A stretch of DNA of 64,000 nt from an uncultured Prevotellaceae bacterium (GCA_900318205.1 ONJS01000008.1:310001-374000), one strand, 5' to 3'; numbered from the stretch's first letter, positions 34,537 to 44,562 are shown. Program-made: numbers and translations. The notes: generated by a model not told the origin, from the letters alone.

Positions 34537-36192
34537 ATGAAAAAGTATATAAATAGATTTTTATTGAGCGGTCTGCTGATCGGTGCTGCATTGGCTACCA
34601 CCTCTTGTGGTGAGGATTATCTCGAGACAAAACCCACCGAATCGATTAGCGATGTTTCGGCCATCGCAACCGTTGACAATGCCTACAAGGCACTGAACGG
34701 TGTGGCCAAGACGATGACCATCCAGCATGGTAACTATTCACAGGGTTTCTGTGGTGAGAATGCCATCATGCGTCTGTATGAGAACTATCCCTGCCAGGAC
34801 TACAACTACAACCAGTATGCTTCGGGTTGGGCTCCTATCCACAACCAGACCTATCACACCAATAAGACCAGCATTTACAACCACTATGCTTGGTACTACT
34901 ACTATCAGATGATTACCCAGGCTAATGTGATTATCAATCGCATTGACGATGCCGAGGGTAGTGATGCCGACAAGAAGTTCATCAAGGGTTCGGCCCTGAC
35001 CTTCCGTGCCTATGGCTATGAGAAGTTGATCCACTACTACTGCCAGCGCTGGAAAGACTCCAACAATGGTTCTGCCCAGGGTCTGCCCCTGCGTCTTGAT
35101 GAGTCGACCGGTGACCTTGCTCCGTCGAGCATGGCCGAGGTTTATGCCCAGATTTACAAGGATCTGGACGAGGCCATCACGCTGTTCAACGAGAGCGGTA
35201 TTGACCGTCCTGCTAATGATTGCTGGACTCCTAATGTGAATGCTGCACACGCTGTTTATGCCCGTGCTGCCCTCTACAAGGAGGACTATCAGACTGCCCT
35301 CAGCCACGCAAAGCTTGCCGAGGATGGTTATCCCTTGATGAGCAATGATGCTTATGGTGCTGGTTTCTGCCGTCCCACCAGTGAGTGGATTCTCGGTAGC
35401 TATGGCAGTGCCGATGAGAACAACTGGTACTGGAGCTATGGTACCCAGTTCAGCTGCAACGGTTACTATGCTTCCAACACCCAGAACGGTGCTGGTAGCA
35501 TCGGCCGTGAGCTCATCAACCGCATCCCCGATGAGGACTTCCGCAAGTCGCTGTTCCTCACCGAGAGTGGTCTGGGCATCGATGGCAGTGATCCCGCACA
35601 GGTTGACCAGACCTACGGTTACATTGGTATGACCGCCGGTTTGGCATTCTCGAGCAGGGATGCCTACATGAAGGCTTACAACTACGTACAGGAGCATGCA
35701 GCTCCCGGTCTGAGTGAGCCCTATGCTGCTGGTGTATATCACCTGGGTGGACACTTGAAGTTCTACGTGTTTGATACCCCGGGTGTTGGCTATCTGCCCT
35801 TCATCCGCACCAGTGAGATGCTCCTTATCGAGGCTGAGTGCTACTACTTTATGAATCAGCCTGCCAATGCACAGGATGCCCTCGTTCGCTTGAACGCCGG
35901 TTCGGGCCGCAACCCTGGTTACACCTGCAGCAAGACCGGTCAGGACCTCTTCAACGAGATCGCCGACTACCGCGCACTTGAGCTCTGGGGCGAAGGCTTC
36001 CAGTGGAGTGACCTGAAGCGTTGGAAACTGCCCGTTGTACGTCACAGCTTTGCTCAGGGTGGCAATGCCCACACTTCTGTTGCTGTTACGATTGCACCCG
36101 ATGCAGTGAACAACTGGGTATGGGAGGTTCCCTTGAAGGAGACCGACTATAACGGTGCCTACAAGAGCATCAATGATCCTACTGCTGAATAA
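34537..36192 (+). CDS. SusD/RagB-type surface nutrient-binding lipoprotein
   Basis: 551 residues from the ATG at 34537. The signal peptide ends in a lipobox (ALATTSC). The SusD fold is seen in the TPR-like N-terminal part (IATVDNAYKALNGV, ANVIINRIDDAEG, KGSALTFRAYGYEKLIHYYC) and the C-terminal signature LIEAECYYFMNQPANAQDAL with ELWGEGFQWSDLKRW. It forms the lid of the SusC channel encoded 47 bases upstream. Ligand unknown. Confidence 0.92.
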   Translation: MKKYINRFLLSGLLIGAALATTSCGEDYLETKPTESISDVSAIATVDNAYKALNGVAKTMTIQHGNYSQGFCGENAIMRLYENYPCQDYNYNQYASGWAPIHNQTYHTNKTSIYNHYAWYYYYQMITQANVIINRIDDAEGSDADKKFIKGSALTFRAYGYEKLIHYYCQRWKDSNNGSAQGLPLRLDESTGDLAPSSMAEVYAQIYKDLDEAITLFNESGIDRPANDCWTPNVNAAHAVYARAALYKEDYQTALSHAKLAEDGYPLMSNDAYGAGFCRPTSEWILGSYGSADENNWYWSYGTQFSCNGYYASNTQNGAGSIGRELINRIPDEDFRKSLFLTESGLGIDGSDPAQVDQTYGYIGMTAGLAFSSRDAYMKAYNYVQEHAAPGLSEPYAAGVYHLGGHLKFYVFDTPGVGYLPFIRTSEMLLIEAECYYFMNQPANAQDALVRLNAGSGRNPGYTCSKTGQDLFNEIADYRALELWGEGFQWSDLKRWKLPVVRHSFAQGGNAHTSVAVTIAPDAVNNWVWEVPLKETDYNGAYKSINDPTAE

Positions 36193-36223
36193 TCTTTGAC
36201 ATAGATTATAACGCTTAACCCTT

Positions 36224-36260
36224 ACTGGGGATGTGCCTAACGGTGCATCCCCAGTTGTTG
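36224..36260 (+). terminator. Hairpin after the first SusCD pair
   Basis: ACTGGGGATG (36224-36233) pairs with CATCCCCAGT (36246-36255) around a 12-base loop, followed by TTGTTG. A likely terminator with a weak T-tract. Confidence 0.6.
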
Positions 36261-36342
36261 TAAACAGGCCTGAAATCGGGTGATGATGCTTGAATAACAA
36301 TTGTTGTGGTAGCGATTATGGACAATTTGCTTAAAAAATGAG

Positions 36343-36350
36343 TATCTTTG
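36343..36350 (+). promoter_or_regulatory. -7 box for the mechanosensitive channel gene
   Basis: TATCTTTG, 27 bases before the ATG at 36378. The nearest upstream TTTG (36326-36329) is only 13 bases away, so the -33 element is unclear. Confidence 0.5.
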
Positions 36351-36377
36351 CGGCCACATTTTGAAATCATGATATCG

Positions 36378-38840
36378 ATGAAGAAGAGTATATTGATTGT
36401 GCTGGCGATGCTGGCAGTTGTGCTACAGGCAGGAGCCGTGCTCAAGGAGAGCAATATGGAGCAGACGTTGGGTGTGCTGTGTGAGGAACTGAGCGAGACG
36501 CACCAGGAGCATAAGGAGCGTGCTCAGCGTTTTGAGCAGCGCAACAAGCAGTTCCAGCGTAGCATTGGGCGCGACCTGGAATTGTGTAATAACATTGAGT
36601 TGATGCTCTATAGCCAGAAGGAGCAAAACGTATTTGACCTTGCCTATGCCTGCGGTCAAGCCACGTCGCTATACAATAGGGTGTCGAGGACCCGCTCGTT
36701 CAAGCAGTTTGAGCAACAGCAGGACGAGCAGATTGCCCAATACGAGCATCTGGTAACTACCCTTAACAACATCCCTGACTATCAGCTCAAGACGCCCCAG
36801 ATGCGTGCCACACGTGACAGTTGCGTGTATCTGGCCCAGACTATCGAGAACGATATCCGCCACACGCGCGAGATGATGAAGGACAATCACGAGAAGCGCC
36901 AACTGGTCGCTGACAAGGCTAAGAAACTCAACGACCATGCCTTGTCGATGTATGAACGCATCCGCCAAAACGTGTTTGTCAACGGTGGACAGAATTATTA
37001 CCAGATTCTGAAACGTTTCAGCTACAACTGGAGAAACAGTAAGAACGACCTCACCGAGAAGTATTCCCGTTCCCGTAAGGCGAAGAGCGAGTGGCGTGGT
37101 CCGCTCATCGGTTTCCTGTTCGTCTTCATGGCGGTGTATATCTTGGGTGCATTATTTCTCAGTTGGCTCATCATCAAGCTGATACCGCGCAGGTTCCTGT
37201 CTAACCGTACCTACCAGACATTCCTCCCCAAGCGTTCTTGCATCATCATCTGTGGGGCGGCTGCGGTGTTTGGCATCGCCACGTTCATTATTTCCAAAAT
37301 TACCGACCAGAACTTCATGGTCATGGCCACACGGCTGTTGAGCGAGTATGCCTGGCTCATTGTGGTCATCATGTTGTCAATTATCATCCGCATCAACGGT
37401 GACACCGTCAAGAGCGGCATCAAGCTCTATGTGCCGGTGCTGCTGCTGGGCTTTGTGGTTTTCTTCTTCCGCATAGTGTTCCTGCCCAGTACCGTGGTCA
37501 ATATAATCTTCCCTGTTCTGCTGCTGGTGTTTACTATCTGGCAACTGATTGTCAACCGTCGTCACAACGCTGCTGTGCCGCGTAGCGACGTCTTCTACTC
37601 GTGGATCTCGTTCATCGTGATGGCGGTGTCCACTGTCATGGCGTGGATGGGCTACACCTTGATGAGTGTGCAGGTGCTCATCTGGTGGATCATGCAGTTG
37701 ACCCTCATCCAGACCATTACTGTCATCTATGACTTGTTGCACAGTTACGAGAACAAGTACATCCCCAAGGATGCCGACGTGAGGAGGACGTGGTTCTATG
37801 ACGCAGTCTATAAGATGGTTGTCCCCATTGCCGCCACCATCAGCGTTGCCCTCTCGATCTACTGGGCTGCCAAGGTATTTGACCTCACGCAATGGTGTGA
37901 GTACATCTTCCGCTATAAGTTTGTCAATCAGCCGGGAATCATTGTGCTCTCGCTGGACAGGATACTGGCCTGTGTGGCATTTGCCTTTATTTTCAATTAC
38001 ATTATCTACCTGTTTATCCAGGGCTACCAGTTGTGGAAGCAAAACCGTGCCGAATCGCTCGCCATTTCACAATATGAACAGGAGAATGATGTTGCGGTTG
38101 ACGAAGAGATAGACATCGAAACCGTCATTCAGGACGATCCCAATGCCAAGGATCAGGTCAAGGCGGCAGCCAAGGCCGTCACACTGTCGATGAATATCAT
38201 CAAGTACATCGGCTGGGGTATCTATGTCTACATTGTGCTGGTGACCCTGCATGTCAACCGCACGGGCATTACCTTTATCCTCACTGGTCTCTCGACTGGT
38301 ATCGGTTTCGCGATGAAGGATACCCTCGAGAACCTCTTCTATGGCCTGTCGCTGATGAATGGCCGTGTCAAGATAGGTGACATTATTGAGTGTGACGGTG
38401 TGCGAGGCAAGGTCAAGAACATCAACTACCAGAGTACACTGGTCGAGACCAACGACGGCTCGGTCATCGCCTTCCTGAACAGTCAGTTGTTCACCAAGAA
38501 TTTCAAGAACATGACGCGCAACCATGGCTACGAGATGGCCAAGATTACCGTTGGCGTGGCCTATGGCAGCGAGATTGATAAGGTGCGTAAGATGATCATC
38601 GAACGCATCAGCAAGTTGAATTGCTATGATCCCAGTAAGGGCGTGCAGGTGTTGTTCCAGAACTTCGGTGAGAGCAGTGTGGACTTGCTGGTTGTTGTGT
38701 GGGTGCGTGTATTCTCACAGGTGGCTGACATCGCCCTCGTCAAGGAAAACATCTATGCTGTTCTGAACGAGAACGGCATTGAGATTCCCTTCCCGCAGAC
38801 CGACCTGCACATCCGTAACGCCGTCCCTGTCAAACCATAA
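36378..38840 (+). CDS. Large MscS-family mechanosensitive channel
   Basis: 820 residues from the ATG at 36378 (MKKSILIVLAMLAVVLQAGA); an ATG three codons earlier at 36369 is also possible. A signal peptide is followed by a long periplasmic coiled region (about 25-240), then about ten transmembrane helices, an acidic linker (AVDEEIDIETVIQDD), and the MscS pore and beta domain: TGLSTGIGFAMKDTLENLFY, GRVKIGDIIECDGVRGKVKN, ETNDGSVIAFLNSQLFTKNF. The design resembles MscK/YbdG-like large channels that release solutes on hypo-osmotic shock. Monocistronic, with a strong terminator after it. Confidence 0.88.
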   Translation: MKKSILIVLAMLAVVLQAGAVLKESNMEQTLGVLCEELSETHQEHKERAQRFEQRNKQFQRSIGRDLELCNNIELMLYSQKEQNVFDLAYACGQATSLYNRVSRTRSFKQFEQQQDEQIAQYEHLVTTLNNIPDYQLKTPQMRATRDSCVYLAQTIENDIRHTREMMKDNHEKRQLVADKAKKLNDHALSMYERIRQNVFVNGGQNYYQILKRFSYNWRNSKNDLTEKYSRSRKAKSEWRGPLIGFLFVFMAVYILGALFLSWLIIKLIPRRFLSNRTYQTFLPKRSCIIICGAAAVFGIATFIISKITDQNFMVMATRLLSEYAWLIVVIMLSIIIRINGDTVKSGIKLYVPVLLLGFVVFFFRIVFLPSTVVNIIFPVLLLVFTIWQLIVNRRHNAAVPRSDVFYSWISFIVMAVSTVMAWMGYTLMSVQVLIWWIMQLTLIQTITVIYDLLHSYENKYIPKDADVRRTWFYDAVYKMVVPIAATISVALSIYWAAKVFDLTQWCEYIFRYKFVNQPGIIVLSLDRILACVAFAFIFNYIIYLFIQGYQLWKQNRAESLAISQYEQENDVAVDEEIDIETVIQDDPNAKDQVKAAAKAVTLSMNIIKYIGWGIYVYIVLVTLHVNRTGITFILTGLSTGIGFAMKDTLENLFYGLSLMNGRVKIGDIIECDGVRGKVKNINYQSTLVETNDGSVIAFLNSQLFTKNFKNMTRNHGYEMAKITVGVAYGSEIDKVRKMIIERISKLNCYDPSKGVQVLFQNFGESSVDLLVVVWVRVFSQVADIALVKENIYAVLNENGIEIPFPQTDLHIRNAVPVKP

Positions 38841-38873
38841 GACACCCCTCGAAGAAGGGAAAACAATAAGTAC

Positions 38874-38914
38874 AAAAAATACAATGCTACACACTGGATG
38901 GCATTGTATTTTTT
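38874..38914. terminator. Bidirectional intrinsic terminator
   Basis: AAAAAATACAATGC pairs perfectly with GCATTGTATTTTTT (14 bp, 38874-38887 with 38901-38914) around a 13-base loop, giving a T-run on both strands. Confidence 0.8.
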
Positions 38915-39087
38915 GTTGAAAAACTATTGCTTGCATCAAGAATTATGACGAAATTTGCATACAGTGAATGGAATTTAATGGTATTGATTACCGCTAAATT
39001 GCTATATATCATTGATATACGCAACTTTTTAAACATCATTTTATTGACTTTTTAATCCAGCCAACGGGTTTAATATTTATTAGATAT

Positions 39088-40095
39088 ATGAAGAAGATTA
39101 TTATTGCTCTGGTTGCTTTATTGGCTTCCATGACGATGAATGCACAGAACCTGGTCATGAAGCAAAAAAACGCTGATGATGCGATTACAGTGGTGGGCAG
39201 ATTTAGCAAGAACGACACGATGACCTACAGGCTGATGCACTACAAAAACATAATTCATGGGAACGACACGACAGTCAGCGAAGACTACAAGGAGAAGTTC
39301 ATGATAGTGGTGACCGACTCCACTAGCGAGGGATACAAGATGAAGTACATTCCGCTGAGTTTCACCCTCCGTGATACTACCCTCCGTGATACAGGCACGC
39401 CTACCAGCCAGATGACAATAAATGCCATTGCCCTGCGCCAGTTGATGCAGTCGGTCGTGTGCGAGTTCACAACCGATGAGAAGGGATTGCTCAAAAGCAT
39501 CACCAACTGGCGCGAGATAAGCGACCAACTGATGAATGGTATAAAGGCTACATGCGATAACCTGTACACGACCATTCAAGGCCTGGACACCACCAATCTT
39601 CGACAGCAGTTGGGAGTCATCGTGGCGTTCCGTTTCGGAAGCGAGCAGGGCGTCCGTGACAGATATATGGAATTGAAGGATCTTTTCGGTCTGCACGGCT
39701 CCACGTATGCCATTGGCAAGAAGGATATTGAAACCGAGTACTACGGTTATCCTCAACTTATATCCAGCAGGGTATGCTACACCACCATCGAGGACGAGGG
39801 GGACGACTTCGACGAAGGCGATTACAACATCGCATCGCAATATACATTGGCGATACCTTTCGATGACGTGATGGAAATTGGCTTCGATTCGTTGTCAGTA
39901 AAAGTGAGCGAAATGGTCAATGGCAGTCTCGAAGCGGAGCCCAACAGTGACGAAGTCTTTGTTTCCGATTTTTACGGGTTTTTGTTTTTCAAGAACGGAT
40001 GGCCTAAAAAATACTATTTCGAGGAATCAATCGGCGGCGTGGGATCCTGCGAGAGCATCGAGACCCGCTATATCGAGTGTACTTCCCGCAATTGA
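39088..40095 (+). CDS. Unknown secreted protein
   Basis: 335 residues with a signal peptide (MKKIIIALVALLASMTMNA). The mature part begins QNLVMKQKNADDAITVVGRF and is a mixed alpha/beta soluble domain. It contains a short duplicated RDTTLRDTGTP segment and Asp/Glu-rich turns. I do not recognise the family. It is flanked by terminators or opposite-strand genes and probably stands alone. A periplasmic or surface location is inferred. Confidence 0.7.
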   Translation: MKKIIIALVALLASMTMNAQNLVMKQKNADDAITVVGRFSKNDTMTYRLMHYKNIIHGNDTTVSEDYKEKFMIVVTDSTSEGYKMKYIPLSFTLRDTTLRDTGTPTSQMTINAIALRQLMQSVVCEFTTDEKGLLKSITNWREISDQLMNGIKATCDNLYTTIQGLDTTNLRQQLGVIVAFRFGSEQGVRDRYMELKDLFGLHGSTYAIGKKDIETEYYGYPQLISSRVCYTTIEDEGDDFDEGDYNIASQYTLAIPFDDVMEIGFDSLSVKVSEMVNGSLEAEPNSDEVFVSDFYGFLFFKNGWPKKYYFEESIGGVGSCESIETRYIECTSRN

Positions 40096-40171
40096 GACAT
40101 CGTCCTCGACGATAAATCAACCGAGAACAAAGGCAAATAAAATTGTTTTCCTTTTATTACCTGTTGTCGTT

Positions 40172-40921
40172 TTACTTGTAGAAGGTAATCCAGTTGGTGC
40201 AGTAACGGGATTTCTCGGCCACGGGGTGGATCTCGTGGACCTTGCCAACGGAATCGCGCCACCAGGAGTGGTTCCACCCTGCCCCCATGTCCATGTAGAG
40301 GGCATGTCGGGGAGCAAAGTCTTCAAGCATTGCGACAAATTGCTCGTAGCTCACCTCGTCACGGCTGTCCACGATGCACAGGCGTCCGTCCTTCTCACAT
40401 AGGGCACGGTACTGGTTTACACCATCGCGCCACAACGGGCGGATGCTCTCCCCCTCATGGATGATGATAGCCTGCCCGAAGCCCATGCCCCCGGCAGCAG
40501 CGACGCTATCGAGGAGTTCGCTATACTCACCGTTGATAAATTCCCACGTCGTATCGTCAAACCAGGCAAACGCTCCGCTGTTGTCTTTGCACTTGGCACC
40601 CTTGTAGCGCTTGCCGCCGCTGACGTGGTCCCCGTCGATGTTGCTGTGGGCAAACTCGTCCAGCAGTTCGTGGGTAAAGGCAGCCTCGGCACAGAAGACA
40701 ATACTGTCGTCCTGCTTGCTGGGCATCTTTTCACACACGAGGTCGATGCGGCTGAACTGCGGGTAAAACACGATGAGGCCTTTGAAGGTAGAGTCGTCAA
40801 CCATCACCCCTTGTACAGCATTGTCTTTTTCCATAGTCTCGGTGGGTTTGGATTTGTTGCAGCAGCAGCACAAGAGCAATGCCGCTAGAACGGGTAACAG
40901 ATAGTGGAGAGCTATTCTCAT
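40172..40921 (-). CDS. Putative lipoprotein, possibly phosphodiester-glycosidase-like (NAGPA)
   Basis: 249 residues. The N-terminus LLPVLAALLLCCCCNKSKP is a lipoprotein signal with four consecutive cysteines. The C-terminal part (FAPRHALYMDMGAGWNHSWW...TNWITFYK) resembles the closing segment of short NAGPA-domain (phosphodiester glycosidase) proteins of Bacteroidales, which typically read YLDMG...WYR...TNWLVF. An Asn/Gly-rich middle is also compatible. The match is from memory and weak, so the function is not assigned. Its stop is convergent with the secreted protein at 39088. Confidence 0.6.
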   Translation of the reverse strand: MRIALHYLLPVLAALLLCCCCNKSKPTETMEKDNAVQGVMVDDSTFKGLIVFYPQFSRIDLVCEKMPSKQDDSIVFCAEAAFTHELLDEFAHSNIDGDHVSGGKRYKGAKCKDNSGAFAWFDDTTWEFINGEYSELLDSVAAAGGMGFGQAIIIHEGESIRPLWRDGVNQYRALCEKDGRLCIVDSRDEVSYEQFVAMLEDFAPRHALYMDMGAGWNHSWWRDSVGKVHEIHPVAEKSRYCTNWITFYK

Positions 40922-40990
40922 GATTCAATCGTATTGGATGATAAAAAATGAATGCGGATGCTTACTTTAAAAACTTAGTGTCTTTGCGAC

Positions 40991-41872
40991 TTAGCGTGAG
41001 GCTTTCTCGTCGGCAAAGCGGTCAGGGTACTCCAGCGGCACGCGCGGGCGACGCATGGCCCTGACGATGAGCCAGATGCCTAACAAGATGAACGGGATAC
41101 TCAACAACTGGCCCTGGTCCAGACCGATGTTGGCGCGCATGGCGATTTCCCACGGTTCCTGCACGTTCTTGATAAACTCGATGAAGAACCTCGGCACAAA
41201 GATGCCCAGCATGAATACGCCGAAGATCAAACCTTCCCGCTCCTGGGCTCTGAAGCGCCAATACATGACCATGCAGACAACAAACGTCAGCAGATAGAAT
41301 GCTGCCTCGTAGATCTGCGTCGGGTGACTCGGGGCCGTGAATATGGGTTCGGCTCCCTGCATCCATTGTCCCACGTTCTCCACAAAGCGGAAACCCCAAG
41401 GCATCGAGGTCTCGGCACCGTAAATCTCGTGGTTCATCAGGTTGCCGATGCGGATGAGGGCAGCGACGAGGCCTACAGGCACCACCAGGCGGTCGAAGGT
41501 CCACAGCATGGGCTTGTGTGTCACAAAGCGGCTGTAGAGCCAGATGGCAATCATGATGCCCAAGGTGCCGCCATGGCTTGCCAGTCCGCCTTCCCATATC
41601 TTGGGAATGTCGCCCAGGTGCTGGCTGTAATAACCCCAGTCATAGAAAAAGACGTGTCCCAGTCGTGCTCCCAAGATGGTCGCCACCACGACATAGATGA
41701 ACAGGCTGCCTACCCAGCTCTCCCGTGCACCCTCGTGGCGGAAGATGCGGTTGACAATCTCATAGCCCACCAGGAAGCCGATGGCAAACATCAGCCCGTA
41801 CCACCGCACGGCAATCTTGCCGGCGCTGAACAGTTCAGGACTCGCGGTCCATGTGATAGAATCCAGTATCAT
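40991..41872 (-). CDS. lgt: Prolipoprotein diacylglyceryl transferase
   Basis: 293 residues, polytopic inner-membrane enzyme. It transfers diacylglyceryl from phosphatidylglycerol to the lipobox Cys of prolipoproteins, such as the SusD and Ig-like lipoproteins here. Conserved: VRWYGLMFAIGFLVGY (Tyr of the family), GARLGHVFFYDWGYYSQH, GGLASHGGTLG, the signature RIGNLMNHEIYG and HPTQIYEA. Length is normal. Start at 41872 (MILDSITWTASPEL). Confidence 0.95.
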   Translation of the reverse strand: MILDSITWTASPELFSAGKIAVRWYGLMFAIGFLVGYEIVNRIFRHEGARESWVGSLFIYVVVATILGARLGHVFFYDWGYYSQHLGDIPKIWEGGLASHGGTLGIMIAIWLYSRFVTHKPMLWTFDRLVVPVGLVAALIRIGNLMNHEIYGAETSMPWGFRFVENVGQWMQGAEPIFTAPSHPTQIYEAAFYLLTFVVCMVMYWRFRAQEREGLIFGVFMLGIFVPRFFIEFIKNVQEPWEIAMRANIGLDQGQLLSIPFILLGIWLIVRAMRRPRVPLEYPDRFADEKASR

Positions 41873-41905
41873 AGGTGATATTGTTTATTTCTTGTTTAGC
41901 GGTGA

Positions 41906-41913
41906 CAAAGGTA
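41906..41913 (-). promoter_or_regulatory. -7 box for lgt
   Basis: The minus strand reads TACCTTTG, 33 bases upstream of the lgt ATG. No convincing -33. Confidence 0.5.
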
Positions 41914-42032
41914 GTGAAAATAGTTTTTGGTTGTTTGTTTTGGTTGTTTGTTTTTCCGAGCCAGAGGCTCGGAGTACGTTGACAAGACCTTGTTTAGCGG
42001 ATGAGAAAGATGGGTTTTTAGAAAAAATGCAC

Positions 42033-42040
42033 TACCTTTG
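42033..42040 (+). promoter_or_regulatory. -7 box for obg
   Basis: TACCTTTG, 21 bases before the ATG at 42062. Supports that start rather than the in-frame alternative at 42038, which lies inside the box. Confidence 0.55.
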
Positions 42041-42061
42041 TGGACAAAAACAGAGATAGTT

Positions 42062-43285
42062 ATGGCTGAGAGCAATTTTATCGACTATGTGAAGATATTG
42101 TGCCGCAGTGGAAAGGGCGGCGCCGGTTCGGCACATCTGCATCGTGCCAAGTACGTCCCCAAGGGCGGTCCTGACGGCGGTGACGGTGGTCGTGGCGGCC
42201 ACATCTTCCTCAAGGGCAACCGCAACCTGTGGACACTCATCCACTTGAAGTATCAGCGTCACGTGTTCGCTACCGACGGCCAGTCGGGCGGCGAAAACCA
42301 GATGACGGGAAAGGATGGTGAGGACCGCACCATTGAGGTGCCCTGCGGAACGGCGGTCTATGATGCCGAGACAGGACAGTTCCTGTGTGACGTGACCGAG
42401 GACGGGCAGGTGGTGAGCCTGCTGCGCGGTGGCCGCGGTGGCCGTGGCAACCAGCACTTCAAGACGGCAACGCGCCAGACGCCGCGTTTTGCCCAACCGG
42501 GTGAGCCTGGTGTGGAAAAGGCGGTCATCCTGGAGTTGAAACTGCTTGCCGACGTCGGTCTCGTGGGTTTCCCCAATGCTGGCAAATCCACCTTGCTGAG
42601 CGTCATCAGTGCTGCCAAGCCCAAGATTGCCAACTATCCCTTCACCACGCTGGAGCCTAACCTGGGCATCGTGTCCTATCGCGGCCAGCAGTCGTTTGTC
42701 ATGGCCGATATCCCCGGTATCATCGAGGGTGCCAGCGAGGGACGCGGCCTGGGACTGCGCTTCCTGCGACACATCGAGCGCAACGCCGTGCTGCTGTTTA
42801 TGGTGCCTGCCGACAGCGACGACATTCGCAAGGAGTATGGTATCCTGTGCCGTGAACTGGAGACTTTTAACCCCGACCTGGTAGAGAAACCCCGTGTACT
42901 CGCCATCACCAAGTGTGACATGCTTGACGAGGAACTCATCGAGCAGATGAGGCCTGAGTTGCCCGACGATGTGCCCAGTGTCTTCATCTCGAGTGTTGCC
43001 CAGATGGGACTGACCGAACTGAAGGACCTGCTGTGGCGCACCATCAACGATGAGCGCAACCGCATCCCCGAGACCTTGACTCATCGTGACCTGGACGAGC
43101 GCCATCGTGAGCAAGCCGAGGACAACTTCATCTTCGGTGCCGAAGACCTTGAGGACGAAGCCCCCGATGCCGGCGGCAAGATGGTGGACTCGGGCAGCAA
43201 GCAGTGGAGCGAGGAGTACTGGGAGAGCGACTACGAGGACGAGAACAAGGACTTCCAGGTAGTCAGCGACCCCGACGACGAATGA
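42062..43285 (+). CDS. obg: Obg/CgtA GTPase
   Basis: 407 residues from the ATG at 42062. The glycine-rich Obg fold is at 1-160 ([35 protein letters not shown]). The G domain has G1 GFPNAGKST (169-177), the TT switch ([10 protein letters not shown]), G3 DIPGIIEGA (216-224), G4 TKCD in place of NKxD and G5 SSVA. An acidic C-terminal tail ([13 protein letters not shown]) is typical. Obg binds the 50S ribosomal subunit and couples ribosome assembly to growth. A strong terminator follows. Confidence 0.95.
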   Translation: MAESNFIDYVKILCRSGKGGAGSAHLHRAKYVPKGGPDGGDGGRGGHIFLKGNRNLWTLIHLKYQRHVFATDGQSGGENQMTGKDGEDRTIEVPCGTAVYDAETGQFLCDVTEDGQVVSLLRGGRGGRGNQHFKTATRQTPRFAQPGEPGVEKAVILELKLLADVGLVGFPNAGKSTLLSVISAAKPKIANYPFTTLEPNLGIVSYRGQQSFVMADIPGIIEGASEGRGLGLRFLRHIERNAVLLFMVPADSDDIRKEYGILCRELETFNPDLVEKPRVLAITKCDMLDEELIEQMRPELPDDVPSVFISSVAQMGLTELKDLLWRTINDERNRIPETLTHRDLDERHREQAEDNFIFGAEDLEDEAPDAGGKMVDSGSKQWSEEYWESDYEDENKDFQVVSDPDDE

Positions 43286-43303
43286 CAATCGTCATCATAG
43301 TAT

Positions 43304-43360
43304 AACACGAATGCCCATCAATAATCCATTCATGATTATTTGTGGGCATTCGTGTTTTTA
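43304..43360. terminator. Intrinsic terminator between obg and the kinase gene
   Basis: AACACGAATGCCCA (43304-43317) pairs perfectly with TGGGCATTCGTGTT (43343-43356), followed by TTTTTA. Related in sequence to the hairpin at 18193-18265. Confidence 0.75.
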
Positions 43361-43408
43361 TTGATAGTCGTGATGCCGCTATCAGCGTTTCAGAAGATTC
43401 GATAATCT

Positions 43409-44473
43409 TTATTTTCCCTCGTTGCTGAGGAGGAATCGGCGCTTGGGCGCGATGGCAGCGAAGTCTTCTTGCGACAGCGGGGCGATGCGGTCAAGGATGC
43501 GCGACAGGCGTTGGGCAATCTTGTATTCAACGACCTCATTCTCAGGTACTTCGTGCAGGAGCTGTGACACGCGCGACTTGATGGCCGACAGCTCAAATAC
43601 CATCGATGTGTTGAACCATCCGTCGGCATGGCTGGCAAATGGCAGAATCCACAGGTTCTCGCCACGCAGTACGCCGGGCCACCACTGCAGCGTCTGTAAC
43701 GCACTGGCTCCACGGCTGTTGAAGTCGCGGTAGATGCGTCGCAGCAGACGGTTGTCATGTTCCTCAAGGCCAGCCTTTTCACCATAATAGATGGTGGCTT
43801 GGGCAGTGACGAACAAGCGGTATTTCTTATCATCATCGATGTTGGGAATCAGCAGTGGATTGAGTGCATGCAGGCCCTCGAGGAAGAGCAGGCTGTTGCT
43901 GTCGAGCTGCAAGGTGTTGCCATGGTAGGCGCGTTTTCCCTCGACGTAGTCATAGGTGGGCATCGGCACGCGGTTACCCTCAAGCAGGCTGTTCACGTCG
44001 CGTTCGAGCTGTTTCAGGTCCAGGCCGTAGAATGACTCATAGTCGATGTTGCCGTTAGGATCCAGCGGGCGCTGGTCCAGATTGAGGAAGTAGTTGTCGA
44101 GCGAGACGACACAGGGCTGGATGCCATTGTCACGCAACATGTGTGTCAGGAAGCGTGATGTGGTGGTCTTTCCTGAGCATGAGGGACCGGCGACAAGCAC
44201 CATGCGCAGCCCTTCCTGGCGGAAACGCCGTGTGATTTCGGTGGTGATGCGTTCCAAGCGGCGGCTGTGCTGTACCTCGTCCTCGGCGATGAAGTCTGGG
44301 GCAAGACCTTGGGAAATCACGTTGTTAAAGAGCGAGATACCGTCAAGGCCTTGGGACTCCATGCGGCGGATGTTTCCGCAGAATTCCTCTAACGACATCT
44401 GGGTGTACTGCCGTATAAAGTTTTGCTCTCGGTGTGTCTGCTGCTGCTCGGCGCTAGCTGTTAATTCAATCAT
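43409..44473 (-). CDS. Uridine-kinase-like nucleoside kinase, short paralogue
   Basis: 354 residues. P-loop AGPSCSGKTTTSRF (about 114-127) within a phosphoribulokinase/uridine kinase domain: VSLDNYFLN, DPNGNIDYESFYGLDLKQLE, VPMPTYDYVEGKRAYHG, FLEGLHALNPLL, DNRLLRRIYRDFNSRGASA. It lacks the TGS and synthetase-like N-terminal part of the next gene but otherwise aligns with its C-terminal half throughout. The substrate is probably a nucleoside or a related small molecule. Same strand as and 89 bases downstream of its paralogue. Confidence 0.82.
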   Translation of the reverse strand: MIELTASAEQQQTHREQNFIRQYTQMSLEEFCGNIRRMESQGLDGISLFNNVISQGLAPDFIAEDEVQHSRRLERITTEITRRFRQEGLRMVLVAGPSCSGKTTTSRFLTHMLRDNGIQPCVVSLDNYFLNLDQRPLDPNGNIDYESFYGLDLKQLERDVNSLLEGNRVPMPTYDYVEGKRAYHGNTLQLDSNSLLFLEGLHALNPLLIPNIDDDKKYRLFVTAQATIYYGEKAGLEEHDNRLLRRIYRDFNSRGASALQTLQWWPGVLRGENLWILPFASHADGWFNTSMVFELSAIKSRVSQLLHEVPENEVVEYKIAQRLSRILDRIAPLSQEDFAAIAPKRRFLLSNEGK

Positions 44474-44518
44474 TGGGTTTATAGTGTTTATGTTATAATC
44501 GGTTCATTTCTAAAAGAT

Positions 44519-44553
44519 TGTGGGCCCTATCGCACCTCGCAATAGAGCCCACA
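44519..44553 (-). terminator. Hairpin between the two kinase genes
   Basis: TGTGGGC-CTAT pairs with ATAG-GCCCACA with one internal mismatch, just after the stop of the longer kinase gene on the minus strand. The T-tract is poor, so it may only attenuate. Confidence 0.5.
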
Positions 44554-44562
44554 GTTATCTTG

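Noticed and set aside
34738-36300. Minus-strand open frame of 520 codons opposite the SusD gene
   Set aside because: It is the antisense shadow of a GC-rich, clearly coding SusD gene, has a Val/Ile/Thr-rich composition and no family motif. The same applies to long antisense frames opposite obg, leuS, lgt and the SusC genes.
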